Below, one piece after another: positions 25,911 to 34,750 of a DNA stretch of 64,000 nucleotides. Positions within the stretch are counted from its first letter, which is position 1. Each line of letters opens with the position of its first letter. The notes below the pieces were generated by a model that saw nothing but the letters and a program-made list of their open reading frames with translations, did not search any database and was not told where the DNA came from. A program made the position numbers and the translations under genes. The DNA comes from Akkermansiaceae bacterium UBA7890 (GTDB lineage Bacteria; Verrucomicrobiota; Verrucomicrobiia; Verrucomicrobiales; Akkermansiaceae): NCBI GenBank assembly GCA_002501065.1, contig DLRK01000043.1:44728-108727 (forward strand), written 5' to 3'.

Positions 25911-26150
25911 ATGTCAGAATCAAGCGAAGAGAAGGTCAGGGGTATCATAGTGGAACAGCTCGGAGTAAACGCCGATCAGGTGACCCGGGAGTCGAAAATG
26001 ATTGAGGATCTGGGAGCAGATTCCCTCGATGCGGTGGAATTGGTGATGGCCGTCGAGGAGGAGTTCGGGATTGAGGTTCCGGACGATCAGGCCGAGAAGC
26101 TGGTTGCGGTTGGCGATATTATCGATTACGTGGATAAGCCCTCCTCCTGA
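25911..26150 (+). CDS. acpP: Acyl carrier protein
   Basis: The 79-residue acidic helical protein carries growing fatty acyl chains on a phosphopantetheine arm. The attachment serine is in the universal motif DLGADSLDAVELVM at about Ser39. It starts at ATG 25911 and has the usual length. The position near accA, with two small genes between, fits a loose fatty-acid synthesis neighbourhood. Essential core gene; nothing unusual in the sequence. Confidence 0.97.
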   Translation: MSESSEEKVRGIIVEQLGVNADQVTRESKMIEDLGADSLDAVELVMAVEEEFGIEVPDDQAEKLVAVGDIIDYVDKPSS

Positions 26151-26248
26151 GCAAGTTGCGCCTATTATCCAAGGTGTGGGGTGGGTCCATAAGGACCTGC
26201 CCTTTTCGTTGTCAGGGGGGGCATGGTAGGCGATGATGAAGGCGGAGA

Positions 26249-26767
26249 ATGTATTCCCCCGATGATATCCAATACGCGCTGGAGACGACCAGCGTGCTGT
26301 ATGAACCGGACCGCCGGATTGACACCTTCGGGAACACGCGTTTCGAGTTCCTTCTCCTGAGCGAATTGATGGACTCGGTGGGACAGGTCCGAATCCGGAG
26401 TGGGGAGGTAGAGGCCAATCAGCCGACCATCATCAAGCCTGAGGCTTATAACGGAATCGAGTTCGAGGGGTTCGGTGACGATGCAGAGAGATTCCATCAG
26501 TGGCTTCACGAGCACGGACTGAAGATCGCCTTCCTGAATTACCAGTTCAAGCGCGGGGAGGTCCGGGAGGAGTTGCTGCACGACTCCCTGGAGGCGGTGC
26601 GGGAGCGGGTGCTTGATGACGCCCGGCGGATGGGCAACCCGATGCAGGTCGTGATTGAAGGCGTAGACGACGCGTGGGAGATCAGCCTCCTGCGCTTCAT
26701 CTTCGAGATCGTGGACAAGAGTTCGGAGATCAATAGGTTCGATTTCAAGCGCAAGGGCTTGCTTTAG
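26249..26767 (+). CDS. Conserved hypothetical protein
   Basis: No family recognised. The 172-residue soluble protein shows alternating strands and helices with many acidic residues and no Cys. Notable segments are MYSPDDIQYALETTSVLYEP at the start, LNYQFKRGEVREELLHDSLE in the middle and RFIFEIVDKSSEINRFDFKRKG at the end. It lies between acpP and the LysM gene on the same strand, 98 bases after acpP and 48 before the next gene, suggesting co-transcription. Function cannot be inferred. Confidence 0.7.
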   Translation: MYSPDDIQYALETTSVLYEPDRRIDTFGNTRFEFLLLSELMDSVGQVRIRSGEVEANQPTIIKPEAYNGIEFEGFGDDAERFHQWLHEHGLKIAFLNYQFKRGEVREELLHDSLEAVRERVLDDARRMGNPMQVVIEGVDDAWEISLLRFIFEIVDKSSEINRFDFKRKGLL

Positions 26768-26815
26768 GGCCCTGTCAGACAGTTTGCCAGATGATGAAGA
26801 CGATTAGTCCTGTGA

Positions 26816-27697
26816 ATGCCCCCCCAGGACACTAGTGCACTGCAGATTATGATGTCCCTCATCAAGGTTTTTGCCGCTCTGCTGGTGCTGGGGGTGCTGG
26901 GCGCGACTGTGGCGCTGGTTGAACGACTGAAGAGGGAGAGCGCCGAGCCGCAGTTGCGGAAAAACTCCGAGACCCTGGAGAGTGTCCCGTCAGTGGAACC
27001 TGGAGAGATTGCATTCGAGCGGGCAAGGGAGTTGCTGGCAACCGGTCAGTTCGAGAACGCGCGTGAGAAACTTGAATTTCTGGTGGGAGTCTACCCGTCT
27101 TCGGCCTCGGCAGGCGAGGCCCGCCGGATTCTGGGAGAGTTGAATCTCGACGATCTGCTCTCCACCGAAGTGATGGAGGGGAAGACGATGTATGAGGTGA
27201 AGTCGGGAGACAACTTCACCAGGATAGCGGCCAAGCACGAGACCACCCTGGATTGCATCATGCATATGAACGGTCTGCAGAGGATGGACAAGCTCTACCC
27301 CGGAGACGAACTGGTACTGCTGCCCTTGAAATTCAACATCAAGATAGACGTGTCCCGCAAGCTCCTGAGCTTATACAAGGAGGGACGCCTTCTGAAGTCC
27401 TACAACCTGCTCCACGCCAGGGCGCGGAACTCACGAGGGGAGTTGCGATCCAGAATCGGGCAGAAAATCGGCCTGCTGAAGGATGGGCAGAGGGTTTCAC
27501 CAGTGAAGTTCCAGAGCTACCGGACCGCCAGGAAGGTGCTGATCCTCGATCATCGCGGCCTGCAGTTGCGCCAGGTCGGGATGGCGGAAGAGGATGACAC
27601 CGGAAGGGGTTTTTTCCTTTCGGAAGCTGACATGGAGGAGTTGGCTCTCTTATTGAGAGTCGGGAACGAGGTGGAAGTCCGCTTCGGTAACCAGTAA
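26816..27697 (+). CDS. Membrane-anchored LysM protein with degenerate L,D-transpeptidase-like segment
   Basis: This 293-residue protein has an N-terminal signal anchor (about 14-34), a short helical region resembling a TPR unit (IAFERARELLATGQFENAREKL), and one LysM domain at about 125-172 (YEVKSGDNFTRIAAKHETTL to DELVLLP). LysM domains bind peptidoglycan. The part after it, KIDVSRKLLSLYKEGRLLKSY, looks like the first strands of a YkuD L,D-transpeptidase, but the catalytic Cys motif is absent. It probably acts as a wall-binding envelope protein. Start ATG 26816; ATG 26849 or 26852 are alternatives. accA follows within 12 bases. Confidence 0.78.
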   Translation: MPPQDTSALQIMMSLIKVFAALLVLGVLGATVALVERLKRESAEPQLRKNSETLESVPSVEPGEIAFERARELLATGQFENAREKLEFLVGVYPSSASAGEARRILGELNLDDLLSTEVMEGKTMYEVKSGDNFTRIAAKHETTLDCIMHMNGLQRMDKLYPGDELVLLPLKFNIKIDVSRKLLSLYKEGRLLKSYNLLHARARNSRGELRSRIGQKIGLLKDGQRVSPVKFQSYRTARKVLILDHRGLQLRQVGMAEEDDTGRGFFLSEADMEELALLLRVGNEVEVRFGNQ

Positions 27698-27708
27698 GAT
27701 GCGTGTCA

Positions 27709-28680
27709 ATGAACGACAGTAGCGGGAGACCCCAACCACTCGATTTTGAGAAACCCATAGCGGAGCTCGAAGGGGAGTTGGGGGATATGCGCGAGAAGGC
27801 GCGCTCCCAGGAAATTGATCTCAGCACGGAGATCGCAGCTCTGGAGGCGAAACTGGCGGAGGTGCGGAACAGCATTTACGAGAACCTGACACCATGGCAG
27901 CGTGTGCAGATTGCGAGGCACGTCAACCGTCCCTTCATGCTCGACTATCTCAACGAAGCCTTTGATGACTTCTGCGAACTTCATGGCGACCGCCTGGTGG
28001 GAGACGACCAGGCCATGCCAGGTGGATTTGCCCTGCTCGATGGACGGCGCTGTGTGGTGATCGGGCACCAGAAGGGCCGTAATACCAAGGAGAATCTGGA
28101 GCGAAACTTCGGCAGTGCGCATCCCGAGGGATACCGCAAGGCCCTGCGCCTCATGAAGCTGGCCGAGAAGTTCAGGATTCCGGTTGTCTCGTTGATTGAT
28201 ACCCCGGGGGCGTTTCCGGGAATCGGGGCAGAGGAACGGAATATCGCGGAGGCAATCGCGCGGAATCTGCGGGAGATGATGAACCTGAGGACTCCGATCG
28301 TGGTGGCGGTGGTCGGAGAGGGTGGCTCAGGAGGTGCTCTCGGGGTTGGAGTGGCCGACCGCATTCTCATGCTGGAGAACGCTTATTACTCGGTGATCAG
28401 TCCGGAAGGGTGTGCCGCCATCCTCTGGAAGCACCGCAAGCATGCGCCGGAGGCGGCGGAGGCGATGAAGTTGACGGCTGAGGATCTGGCCGGGATGAGC
28501 TTGATTGACGAGGTGGTTCCCGAGCCGAGGGGAGGAGCGCATCACGATGTCCGGTCAGCGACCGGCAATCTCAAGACTGCGCTGATCAGTCATATCGATG
28601 AGCTGGCAGATTTATCGGAAGAGGAAATGCTGAATGCGCGTTACGAGAAGTTCCGGCAGGCGGGACAGTGGGCGGAATAG
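27709..28680 (+). CDS. accA: Acetyl-CoA carboxylase carboxyltransferase subunit alpha
   Basis: The 323-residue subunit pairs with AccD to transfer carboxyl from carboxybiotin to acetyl-CoA. It begins with a helical region containing DFEKPIAELE. The core motifs follow: GDRLVGDD, GRNTKENLERNFGSAHPEGYRKALRLM, SLIDTPGAFPGIGAEERNIA and GEGGSGGALGVGVADR. This is full length. ATG 27709 gives MNDSSGRPQPLDFEKP; a GTG two codons upstream is possible. It ends the run that starts with acpP. Confidence 0.97.
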   Translation: MNDSSGRPQPLDFEKPIAELEGELGDMREKARSQEIDLSTEIAALEAKLAEVRNSIYENLTPWQRVQIARHVNRPFMLDYLNEAFDDFCELHGDRLVGDDQAMPGGFALLDGRRCVVIGHQKGRNTKENLERNFGSAHPEGYRKALRLMKLAEKFRIPVVSLIDTPGAFPGIGAEERNIAEAIARNLREMMNLRTPIVVAVVGEGGSGGALGVGVADRILMLENAYYSVISPEGCAAILWKHRKHAPEAAEAMKLTAEDLAGMSLIDEVVPEPRGGAHHDVRSATGNLKTALISHIDELADLSEEEMLNARYEKFRQAGQWAE

Positions 28681-28732
28681 CTGCGGAGGATCCGGGTTCC
28701 TGATGGTTAGCGTTCGGGGTGCCCCCCGCATG

Positions 28733-31015
28733 CTAATTCAGTTCCTTCTCGGTATACGGCACTCCACCCTGCTTCCTGGTCGTTTCGCGGGATTCCTTGA
28801 TGAAGGCTTCCTCCACCTTCCCGGAACGGTTGCTCCAGGCATGGCGGATAAAGGTGAGGATATCGGCAATGTCCCTGTCCGAGATAGTCGGGTTCATGGA
28901 GAGGCCGGGCATGGCTGCGGGTGGGGTGTAGCGCTGGCCAGAAACCGTGATGGGGCCCTGCAGGCCGTGCAGAAGGGTCTTGGCGAGTCGTTTGGTGTCA
29001 CCGTTGACCCAGTCCGATTCGTCGAGGGGAGGGCCGAGATTCGGAAGGCCGGTGCCTTCGGCGCCGTGGCAGCCTATGCAGGCGACACGTCCCATGTAGA
29101 GTTTCTCTCCGCGCTGGAAGGAAGCGAGGTGTTCGCCCTTGATGGTGGGTGGTTTGATCTTCCTGGTATTCCTGTGGAGGGCCTCCTGCAGCCACTTGTC
29201 CAGGTTGCCGTCATTGTAGCGCCCGTTATTGACGCCCAGGAAGACCGCTTCGCGATCCTTGAGGCCGGTGAAGGCGGCTTCCCGGACGAGGGGATTTCCA
29301 CCATTGATTTTGAGTTCTGCTACCAGGGCGTCGAAGGCCTGGGAGGTGCCGGTCTCCGCGAGGAGCCGGGCTTTGTAGATAGAGGACTCACGGCCCGCCT
29401 TGAAGGCAGCGAGGGCAGGAAGGAGGGCGTTCTTATCACGCTCGCCGAGCGAGAGGCCTGCCATGAGGGCAGAGGAGGAAAACTTCTCGTCACCGGACGT
29501 GAGAGCCCTTGTGACATGCCCGGCGTTGAGGAGTCCGAGCCCTTCAAGGCACCAGAGAGCGTGCAGGCGGGCGAGAGGTTTATCGTTCTGCAGGATGTCC
29601 TCAAGGGCGCCCCTGGTCGATTCATTGCCACGCTCGACGATGAGGCGTTGTGCAGTGTCTCTCCACCAGCCATTGGGATGGCTGAGATGGCGCGTCAGGT
29701 CGGTGGCGGAGAGTTCTTGAAGACTGGGGGCCGGGCCCCGGCCCTGATCCTTGTGGCGCAGACGGTAGATCCGACCATGTCCGCTGCCAGGCTTGTCGAG
29801 TCCACGGCTCAGGATCTGCTTGCGCAGGTAGGAGGTGACATAGGTCCGGTGCTGGATGATCCCGTGGTACATGTCGAGGATGTAAAGGGAGTTGTCTGGA
29901 GCGGTATAGGCATTCACCGGGCGGAAGCGCTCGTCAGTGGAGGCGAGGAATTCCTTCTCGCCGAAGGTGTGTTTGCCAACCAGCTTGCCTTCTCCGTCCT
30001 CGTAGCTGATGGCTTTGATCAGGTGACCAGTGGCCTCGGTGATGAAGGCGGTTCCATAGAGGTTTTTGCCGAGGCCGTGGCTGCGGAAGACAGCGAGGCC
30101 GGAAGCGCCGGTGGCGTTGATGAGTTTGTAGTTCTCGGGTGAGACGGTGTTGCGCTGGTAGCCGCGGTTGACCCCGGGAGTGACCCGGATGGGCCAGACC
30201 CTATTGTCGCTGATGCGTGCCGCGATCCCCGCCTTCATCTTGGAGTTGGTGTTCCCGTAAACGGCATTGGGGAAGGTGTAATCCCCGACCAGGAGGGTGC
30301 TGTTGCTGTTGTGGAAGAGGCGTCCGTAATCGTCACGGTCGATGCCCCATTGTCCGCGGAAATGGGTTTTCTCCATGACCCATCCCTTCTTGGTCCTTTT
30401 GTAGCGGCGGTCCGATTTGGCGTTGTAGATCCAGTTGTCGAGTCCGAGGACGAGACTGTTGGCCTTGTGCTCCACGTTGCCTCCCCGGGCATAGTCCTTA
30501 TCCACCAGCACCCGTTTGCCAACCGGTTTGTTGCCGTCACGGCCCTGGAAGAACAGGCTCTCCTGGTTGGCCCACAGGATGCCATCATCGAGAAGATAGA
30601 GGCTGCGGGGAAGAAGGAGTTTCTCGAGGAAAATCGAGCGCTTGTCCACCCTGCCATCATCGTCGCTGTCCGTCAGGATGACGATACGTCCCTGGGCAAT
30701 GTTCTCACCTTTGCCATCCACATCGGGCATGTATCCGACCAGTTCGCAGATCCACATCTGCCCATTGCCGTCGAACTTGAGCATGCATGGCATGTCGACC
30801 AGGGGTTCAGAAACGACCTCCTCGATGACGAAGCCGGGAGCGAGTTGAAAGGATTTGAGGGCGTCCTCAACCTTGAGGAAGGGCGCGGGCGGAATTACAT
30901 CCTCAGGGACAAAGCTGGCCATGTTGTGGCCCTTCCGGTCGCCCTGCTGGCCTGCGAGGGGAGAGATGAGGGCAATCGGGAGGGCAAGAAACGAAAATTG
31001 TCGGAGCAGTGACAT
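28733..31015 (-). CDS. PVC-type haem-domain dehydrogenase with C-terminal cytochrome c
   Basis: The 760-residue exported protein starts with a signal peptide (MSLLRQFSFLALPIALISPLAG). It then has the TIGR02604-like 'membrane-bound dehydrogenase' propeller (about 50-430: FQLAPGFVIEEVVSEPLVDMPCMLKFD, DDDGRVDK, RFRPVNAYTAPDNSLYILDMYHG). A helical repeat region resembling HEAT follows at about 440-620. The C-terminal cytochrome c has CIGCH at 646-650 and a likely Met ligand in AAMPGLS near 702. The family is typical of Planctomycetota and Verrucomicrobiota and is thought to oxidise sugars or polyols in the periplasm. Single gene; convergent with accA. Confidence 0.9.
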   Translation of the reverse strand: MSLLRQFSFLALPIALISPLAGQQGDRKGHNMASFVPEDVIPPAPFLKVEDALKSFQLAPGFVIEEVVSEPLVDMPCMLKFDGNGQMWICELVGYMPDVDGKGENIAQGRIVILTDSDDDGRVDKRSIFLEKLLLPRSLYLLDDGILWANQESLFFQGRDGNKPVGKRVLVDKDYARGGNVEHKANSLVLGLDNWIYNAKSDRRYKRTKKGWVMEKTHFRGQWGIDRDDYGRLFHNSNSTLLVGDYTFPNAVYGNTNSKMKAGIAARISDNRVWPIRVTPGVNRGYQRNTVSPENYKLINATGASGLAVFRSHGLGKNLYGTAFITEATGHLIKAISYEDGEGKLVGKHTFGEKEFLASTDERFRPVNAYTAPDNSLYILDMYHGIIQHRTYVTSYLRKQILSRGLDKPGSGHGRIYRLRHKDQGRGPAPSLQELSATDLTRHLSHPNGWWRDTAQRLIVERGNESTRGALEDILQNDKPLARLHALWCLEGLGLLNAGHVTRALTSGDEKFSSSALMAGLSLGERDKNALLPALAAFKAGRESSIYKARLLAETGTSQAFDALVAELKINGGNPLVREAAFTGLKDREAVFLGVNNGRYNDGNLDKWLQEALHRNTRKIKPPTIKGEHLASFQRGEKLYMGRVACIGCHGAEGTGLPNLGPPLDESDWVNGDTKRLAKTLLHGLQGPITVSGQRYTPPAAMPGLSMNPTISDRDIADILTFIRHAWSNRSGKVEEAFIKESRETTRKQGGVPYTEKELN

Positions 31016-31090
31016 GATGGGAGACCTTACAAAACCTGAGAGGCAATTCTATCGAAAACCCCGGGGACTCCCAATTAACCGGAGCTTCAA

Positions 31091-31906
31091 TCAGGAAGAT
31101 TCCAGGCCGAAAAACCGGCGGAAATTGTCGGCGAGAAGAACGCGGAGGTCAGATTCAGCCTGCCCCAGCACACGTGCCAGACCGTTGACGATACGGGGCA
31201 GGTTGGCAGGATGATTGAGTGGTTGGCCCTCGCGGTCGCAGAGGAGGTGTCCCTGGTGCTGGTCCGGAGGGAGCATGTCAGGAGCATCGGTTTCGACAAG
31301 GAGACGATCGGGCGGAACCTGTCGGAAGGCGGCACGGATCTTTTCCTTGTGCTCCTGAAGAAAATAGCCCGAAAAGGAGAATCGAGCACCAAGCGAAGCG
31401 AGGGGGGGGACGAGTTCGGCCGAACCGCCGTAGGAATGCAGAAGAAAGCCACGGGCGGGGCGTTTGCTGGAGCGGAGGATCTCCATGAGAGGACCCCAGG
31501 CCTTGAGACAGTGGATCGAGAGCGGAAGGTTGTGTTCTGCCGCCAGGTTGAGTTGGAGCGTGAAAATTTCCCTTTGGTCCTCGAAATGAGGATCCTCGAT
31601 CCAACGGTCAAGGCCGCATTCACCGAGGAAGACTGTTCCGGAGTGCAGGGCGAGGGTGCGTTTCAGTTTTTCCAGCCAATCCGGACTGCGGTTCGCGATC
31701 TTCCAGGGGTGAAGGCCCAGCGAGGGCTGCACCAGGTCCGGATACCGGCGGGCCAGTGACATTACACGGGGCCAGTCGTCCTGACAGGTGCCGTTGACGA
31801 TGCAATGCTCGATCCGGGCGTCCCGCATGGCCGGGAGAAGTTCGGGCAGACTATGCAGAAGCCGTTCGTCGTGGAGGTGATTGTGCGCGTCGAAGAGCGG
31901 CGTCAT
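31091..31906 (-). CDS. TatD family metal-dependent hydrolase
   Basis: The 271-residue TIM-barrel hydrolase has all metal ligands of the TatD family: His8 and His10 (FDAHNHLHD), Glu96 (LGECGLD), His132 (IHCLKAW), His157 (LLHSYGG) and Asp207 (ETDAPDM). TatD enzymes are deoxyribonucleases or deacylases; the exact substrate is unknown. Its ATG overlaps the mnmH stop (ATGA at 31903-31906), so it is translationally coupled to the tRNA-modification gene. Confidence 0.92.
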   Translation of the reverse strand: MTPLFDAHNHLHDERLLHSLPELLPAMRDARIEHCIVNGTCQDDWPRVMSLARRYPDLVQPSLGLHPWKIANRSPDWLEKLKRTLALHSGTVFLGECGLDRWIEDPHFEDQREIFTLQLNLAAEHNLPLSIHCLKAWGPLMEILRSSKRPARGFLLHSYGGSAELVPPLASLGARFSFSGYFLQEHKEKIRAAFRQVPPDRLLVETDAPDMLPPDQHQGHLLCDREGQPLNHPANLPRIVNGLARVLGQAESDLRVLLADNFRRFFGLESS

Positions 31907-32973
31907 GAAGAGAAGGCAGCTTCTGATTCCCTTAGCTGGCGGGCGGCCTGGTGGTAGCTTTCCATGGAACAGTCCGGCAGAGTGAACTGGTCTGCAGGCG
32001 CCTGATAGTTGGAGGCCGGGGAGCCCGGGCGGCGGTAGCAGAGGTCATAGTGGTTCTCCAGCAGAGAGGTGACAAACTCAGGCCAGGCACCCTGCCGGAT
32101 CTGGGTTTGCCAGTCCGAGACCTGGGCATGTCCGCGCAGCTTGCCTAACAGTTCGAGGAGGCTGGAGAGCGTTTCCGGTTCCTGGAGGAAGTGCTGGTAG
32201 TCCTCCAGAAGCAGTTGCACACGCTCCGGGACAGGCAGGGTGAGTTCAATTACACGTGCCGCGGCGAATTGTTTCCAGAGGGAGGGCGGGAGGTAGACGC
32301 TTCCAATGCGACTGGATTCGGCCTCCGCGAAAATGGGGCGGCACGGGTCGAATTCACTCAAGGCTGCGTGCAGGCGGTTCTCGAAGCGGCGTTGGCTGGG
32401 CTGTATCCCAACCGTGCCCAGGAGTGATCCACGGTGGTTGGCCATCGCCTCCAGGTCGATGACCTGTGTGCCTTCCCGGTGCAGGGCTTCCAGGAGGCGG
32501 GTCTTTCCTACGCCGGTCAAGCCACTGATGATGCGAAACTGCAGTTCGGAATTGGAGAGCCACCGGACGAGACCGTCCATCACGAAGCGGCGGTAGGCCT
32601 TGTATCCACCCTCCAGGGTTCTGGCGCGCCAACCGATCGAACGCAGGACAGTAGCGAAGGCCGCCGAACGTTGTCCGCCACGCCAGCAGTAGATCAGGGG
32701 TCTCCAGCCGGGTTCAATTCCGCTCAGGGGTCCGGCGAGGTGCCTGGCGATGGACTCACTAACGTAGCGGGCACCGAGTTTGCGGCCCTTGAACGGGCTT
32801 TCCCGGTAGAGGATGCCGGTCTCCATCCGCTGCTCGTTATCAAGGACCGGGAGATTCCGGGCGCCAGGCAGGTGGTCTTCCTCGAACTCAAGCGGAGTGC
32901 GGACATCGATCACCTCGTCGAACTCGGAGAAGTCGACTGGGAGTGAGACAGACTCTAGATGATCGAGGGACAT
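31903..32973 (-). CDS. mnmH: tRNA 2-selenouridine synthase
   Basis: MnmH replaces sulfur with selenium (via geranylated intermediates) at the wobble 2-thiouridine of Lys, Glu and Gln tRNAs. The 356-residue protein has an N-terminal rhodanese domain (EVIDVRTPLEFEEDHLPGA) with catalytic Cys96 in YCWRGGQRSAAF, then a P-loop at 151-158 (GLTGVGKT). Both domains are intact and the length is usual. It needs selenophosphate from SelD, which is not in this window. The tatD-like gene overlaps its stop codon. Confidence 0.95.
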   Translation of the reverse strand: MSLDHLESVSLPVDFSEFDEVIDVRTPLEFEEDHLPGARNLPVLDNEQRMETGILYRESPFKGRKLGARYVSESIARHLAGPLSGIEPGWRPLIYCWRGGQRSAAFATVLRSIGWRARTLEGGYKAYRRFVMDGLVRWLSNSELQFRIISGLTGVGKTRLLEALHREGTQVIDLEAMANHRGSLLGTVGIQPSQRRFENRLHAALSEFDPCRPIFAEAESSRIGSVYLPPSLWKQFAAARVIELTLPVPERVQLLLEDYQHFLQEPETLSSLLELLGKLRGHAQVSDWQTQIRQGAWPEFVTSLLENHYDLCYRRPGSPASNYQAPADQFTLPDCSMESYHQAARQLRESEAAFSS

Positions 32974-33064
32974 GATCCGGCAGGCATTGAACGATTGGAA
33001 ATGGTAGACCGCCGGACCCTAGCATAAGGCAGGGCAGAAGGCAGGCCCCGGCCTGAAATTCCTG

Positions 33065-34111
33065 TTACTGCTTGGCGAATTCTCCGGTGATGAGGGAGAG
33101 GTGCTGCAGGCCGCTGCGGGTAAGGGAGGCACGGCGCCCGGTGCCGGTGACGCGGGACAGGGTAAAGTATTCGTGGCGCGACTGGGTGGTGCGCACGTAG
33201 GTGATGAGGGGTTTGGGGACTTCACGGTGACTGGGCGCGATGGCGAGCGGGAAGCCGGCGGGGGTGAAGGAAATTTCCCAGGAGGGACTGGGCCTGTGAT
33301 GGGCTCCGCGCTGGATCCATGGGTAGCGATCGGCCAACTCAAGTTTGCCGCGGCGCGGACAGGTGACCTTGTAGTAGATGGGGGTGCGTTCGAGGAACTC
33401 GGGGAGGGTGATGCCGGGGTCGCGATGATGCGCCAGGAGCAGGCTGGCGATATCGAGACCGGCGAGGTTCATTCCATTATGGATGCCGTGGGTGTTCTTG
33501 GTGTTGAACTTCATCTTGTGCCAGGCGTCAAACTGGAGCGAGAGAAGGATGTTCAGTTCAAGGTGGACGTGGGCGCGTTCCCGGTTGATGCCGGCGCCGG
33601 TGTAACCCATGCGCCCCACCACATGCCCAGCCGGGATGCGCTGACCTTCCTTCACCGAGGCACTGGCCAGGTGAGCATAGAGGCTCAGGAGAGGGCCGTT
33701 GCCCCAGTCGTGTTCAACCACCACGTATTTCCCGTAATTGCTGCCCCCGGCACTGCCCTGGACGTAAACGACACGGCCCAGGGCAATGGCCTTGACGTCA
33801 TCGAGTGGGCGTCCGGCGGAGTCGCGCTTGACCGGTCGGATGTCTATGCCTTCGTGGAAGCGGGTGGGCACCACTCCCTGCTGGGTGCGCCGGAGGTTGC
33901 GGACAAATCCATAACCACCGCCCTGCCAGGGTTTGCTCGTCTCGCCCTCGAAGGTGCGATAAACATACATGTAGAACTTCTCGGGATTTTTATCGAGAAG
34001 GGCCCGGTTGTCGGTGGGCAACTGGAGTTTGAGAGCCTGACCCGGGCAGAGGGAAGACAGCGCGAAGGCAAGCACGAGGTGGAGTCCGACGCGGAAATGG
34101 AGGGGAGTCAC
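33065..34111 (-). CDS. M23 family metallopeptidase, exported
   Basis: This probable peptidoglycan endopeptidase has 348 residues, with a signal peptide ending near CPGQA. The LytM core shows the zinc ligands His86 and Asp90 (FHEGIDI) and the HxH pair His181/His183 (RAHVHLEL). The middle has the usual strand pattern VVYVQGS, YGKYVVVEH, LYAHLAS. The last 150 residues are a C-terminal extension of unknown fold. GTG 34111 is chosen: it overlaps the upstream stop (TAGTG) and gives a clean signal peptide. A TTG start at 34138 would add nine polar residues. Confidence 0.88.
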   Translation of the reverse strand: MTPLHFRVGLHLVLAFALSSLCPGQALKLQLPTDNRALLDKNPEKFYMYVYRTFEGETSKPWQGGGYGFVRNLRRTQQGVVPTRFHEGIDIRPVKRDSAGRPLDDVKAIALGRVVYVQGSAGGSNYGKYVVVEHDWGNGPLLSLYAHLASASVKEGQRIPAGHVVGRMGYTGAGINRERAHVHLELNILLSLQFDAWHKMKFNTKNTHGIHNGMNLAGLDIASLLLAHHRDPGITLPEFLERTPIYYKVTCPRRGKLELADRYPWIQRGAHHRPSPSWEISFTPAGFPLAIAPSHREVPKPLITYVRTTQSRHEYFTLSRVTGTGRRASLTRSGLQHLSLITGEFAKQ

Positions 34112-34611
34112 TACTTCTTTTTGATTCTCTTTTTCCAAGCCTTGGGATCTTCGCCGATGCGCGGGACATGCTGGTCGGCGAGTTTGACCTCAGCAAGCGA
34201 AACCCACTTCCAGATGACGATGAGCCCGTCATTGACCGGTTTGTCGATCAATACCGCATCGCGGACCTGCCCATTGACGACAGCGAGAAGCAGTTTGTCC
34301 TGCTGAGCTGTGCTCATGTTGCGGAGCCGGTTGGAGGCCAACTTGTTGAGCTGGAAGACGATTCCGTAGGAATTTCCATCGTCGGCAGGAAAGGGGCGGA
34401 ACGCTACGATATCCTTGGTGCTGATTTCCGCGGACTTTCTGAACAGGACTTCCTTTCCCGCGGTCAATTGTTTGAATGCCTGGCGATCACCAGGTTCAGC
34501 CTGGAGATGGAAACTGACACTCAGATCAGGCGCTTTCTTTCCGGCTGCGGCAAGGGTATTCGGAAGGAGCGCAGTCGCCATGAGGATGGCGAAGGCGAAT
34601 GATCGAGGCAT
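34111..34611 (-). CDS. Exported protein with SecDF P1-head-like domain
   Basis: The 166-residue product has a signal peptide (MPRSFAFAILMATALLPNTLAAA). Its soluble part resembles the SecD periplasmic P1 head: IVFQLNKLASNRLRNMS, then LLLAVVNGQVRDAVLIDKPV, then GLIVIWKW-SLAEVKLAD. It has none of the SecD membrane helices, and the C-terminus is Lys-rich. It is coupled to the M23 peptidase gene, whose GTG overlaps its TAG stop. The start could also be GTG 34626, five codons upstream. Role unknown; perhaps a periplasmic partner of the peptidase. Confidence 0.72.
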   Translation of the reverse strand: MPRSFAFAILMATALLPNTLAAAGKKAPDLSVSFHLQAEPGDRQAFKQLTAGKEVLFRKSAEISTKDIVAFRPFPADDGNSYGIVFQLNKLASNRLRNMSTAQQDKLLLAVVNGQVRDAVLIDKPVNDGLIVIWKWVSLAEVKLADQHVPRIGEDPKAWKKRIKKK

Positions 34612-34750
34612 AGAGATACAAAGCACCTTTCTCCGCAGGACTCAAGCAGAACCGTGGAGGAGCATCCTCCTCGTCAGGTAATCCAACGGCATTCCGGAGA
34701 CGGCAAACAGGGGGCGGAGTTGTGCAGGTTGGGGCCCCCTGTGATCGGCC

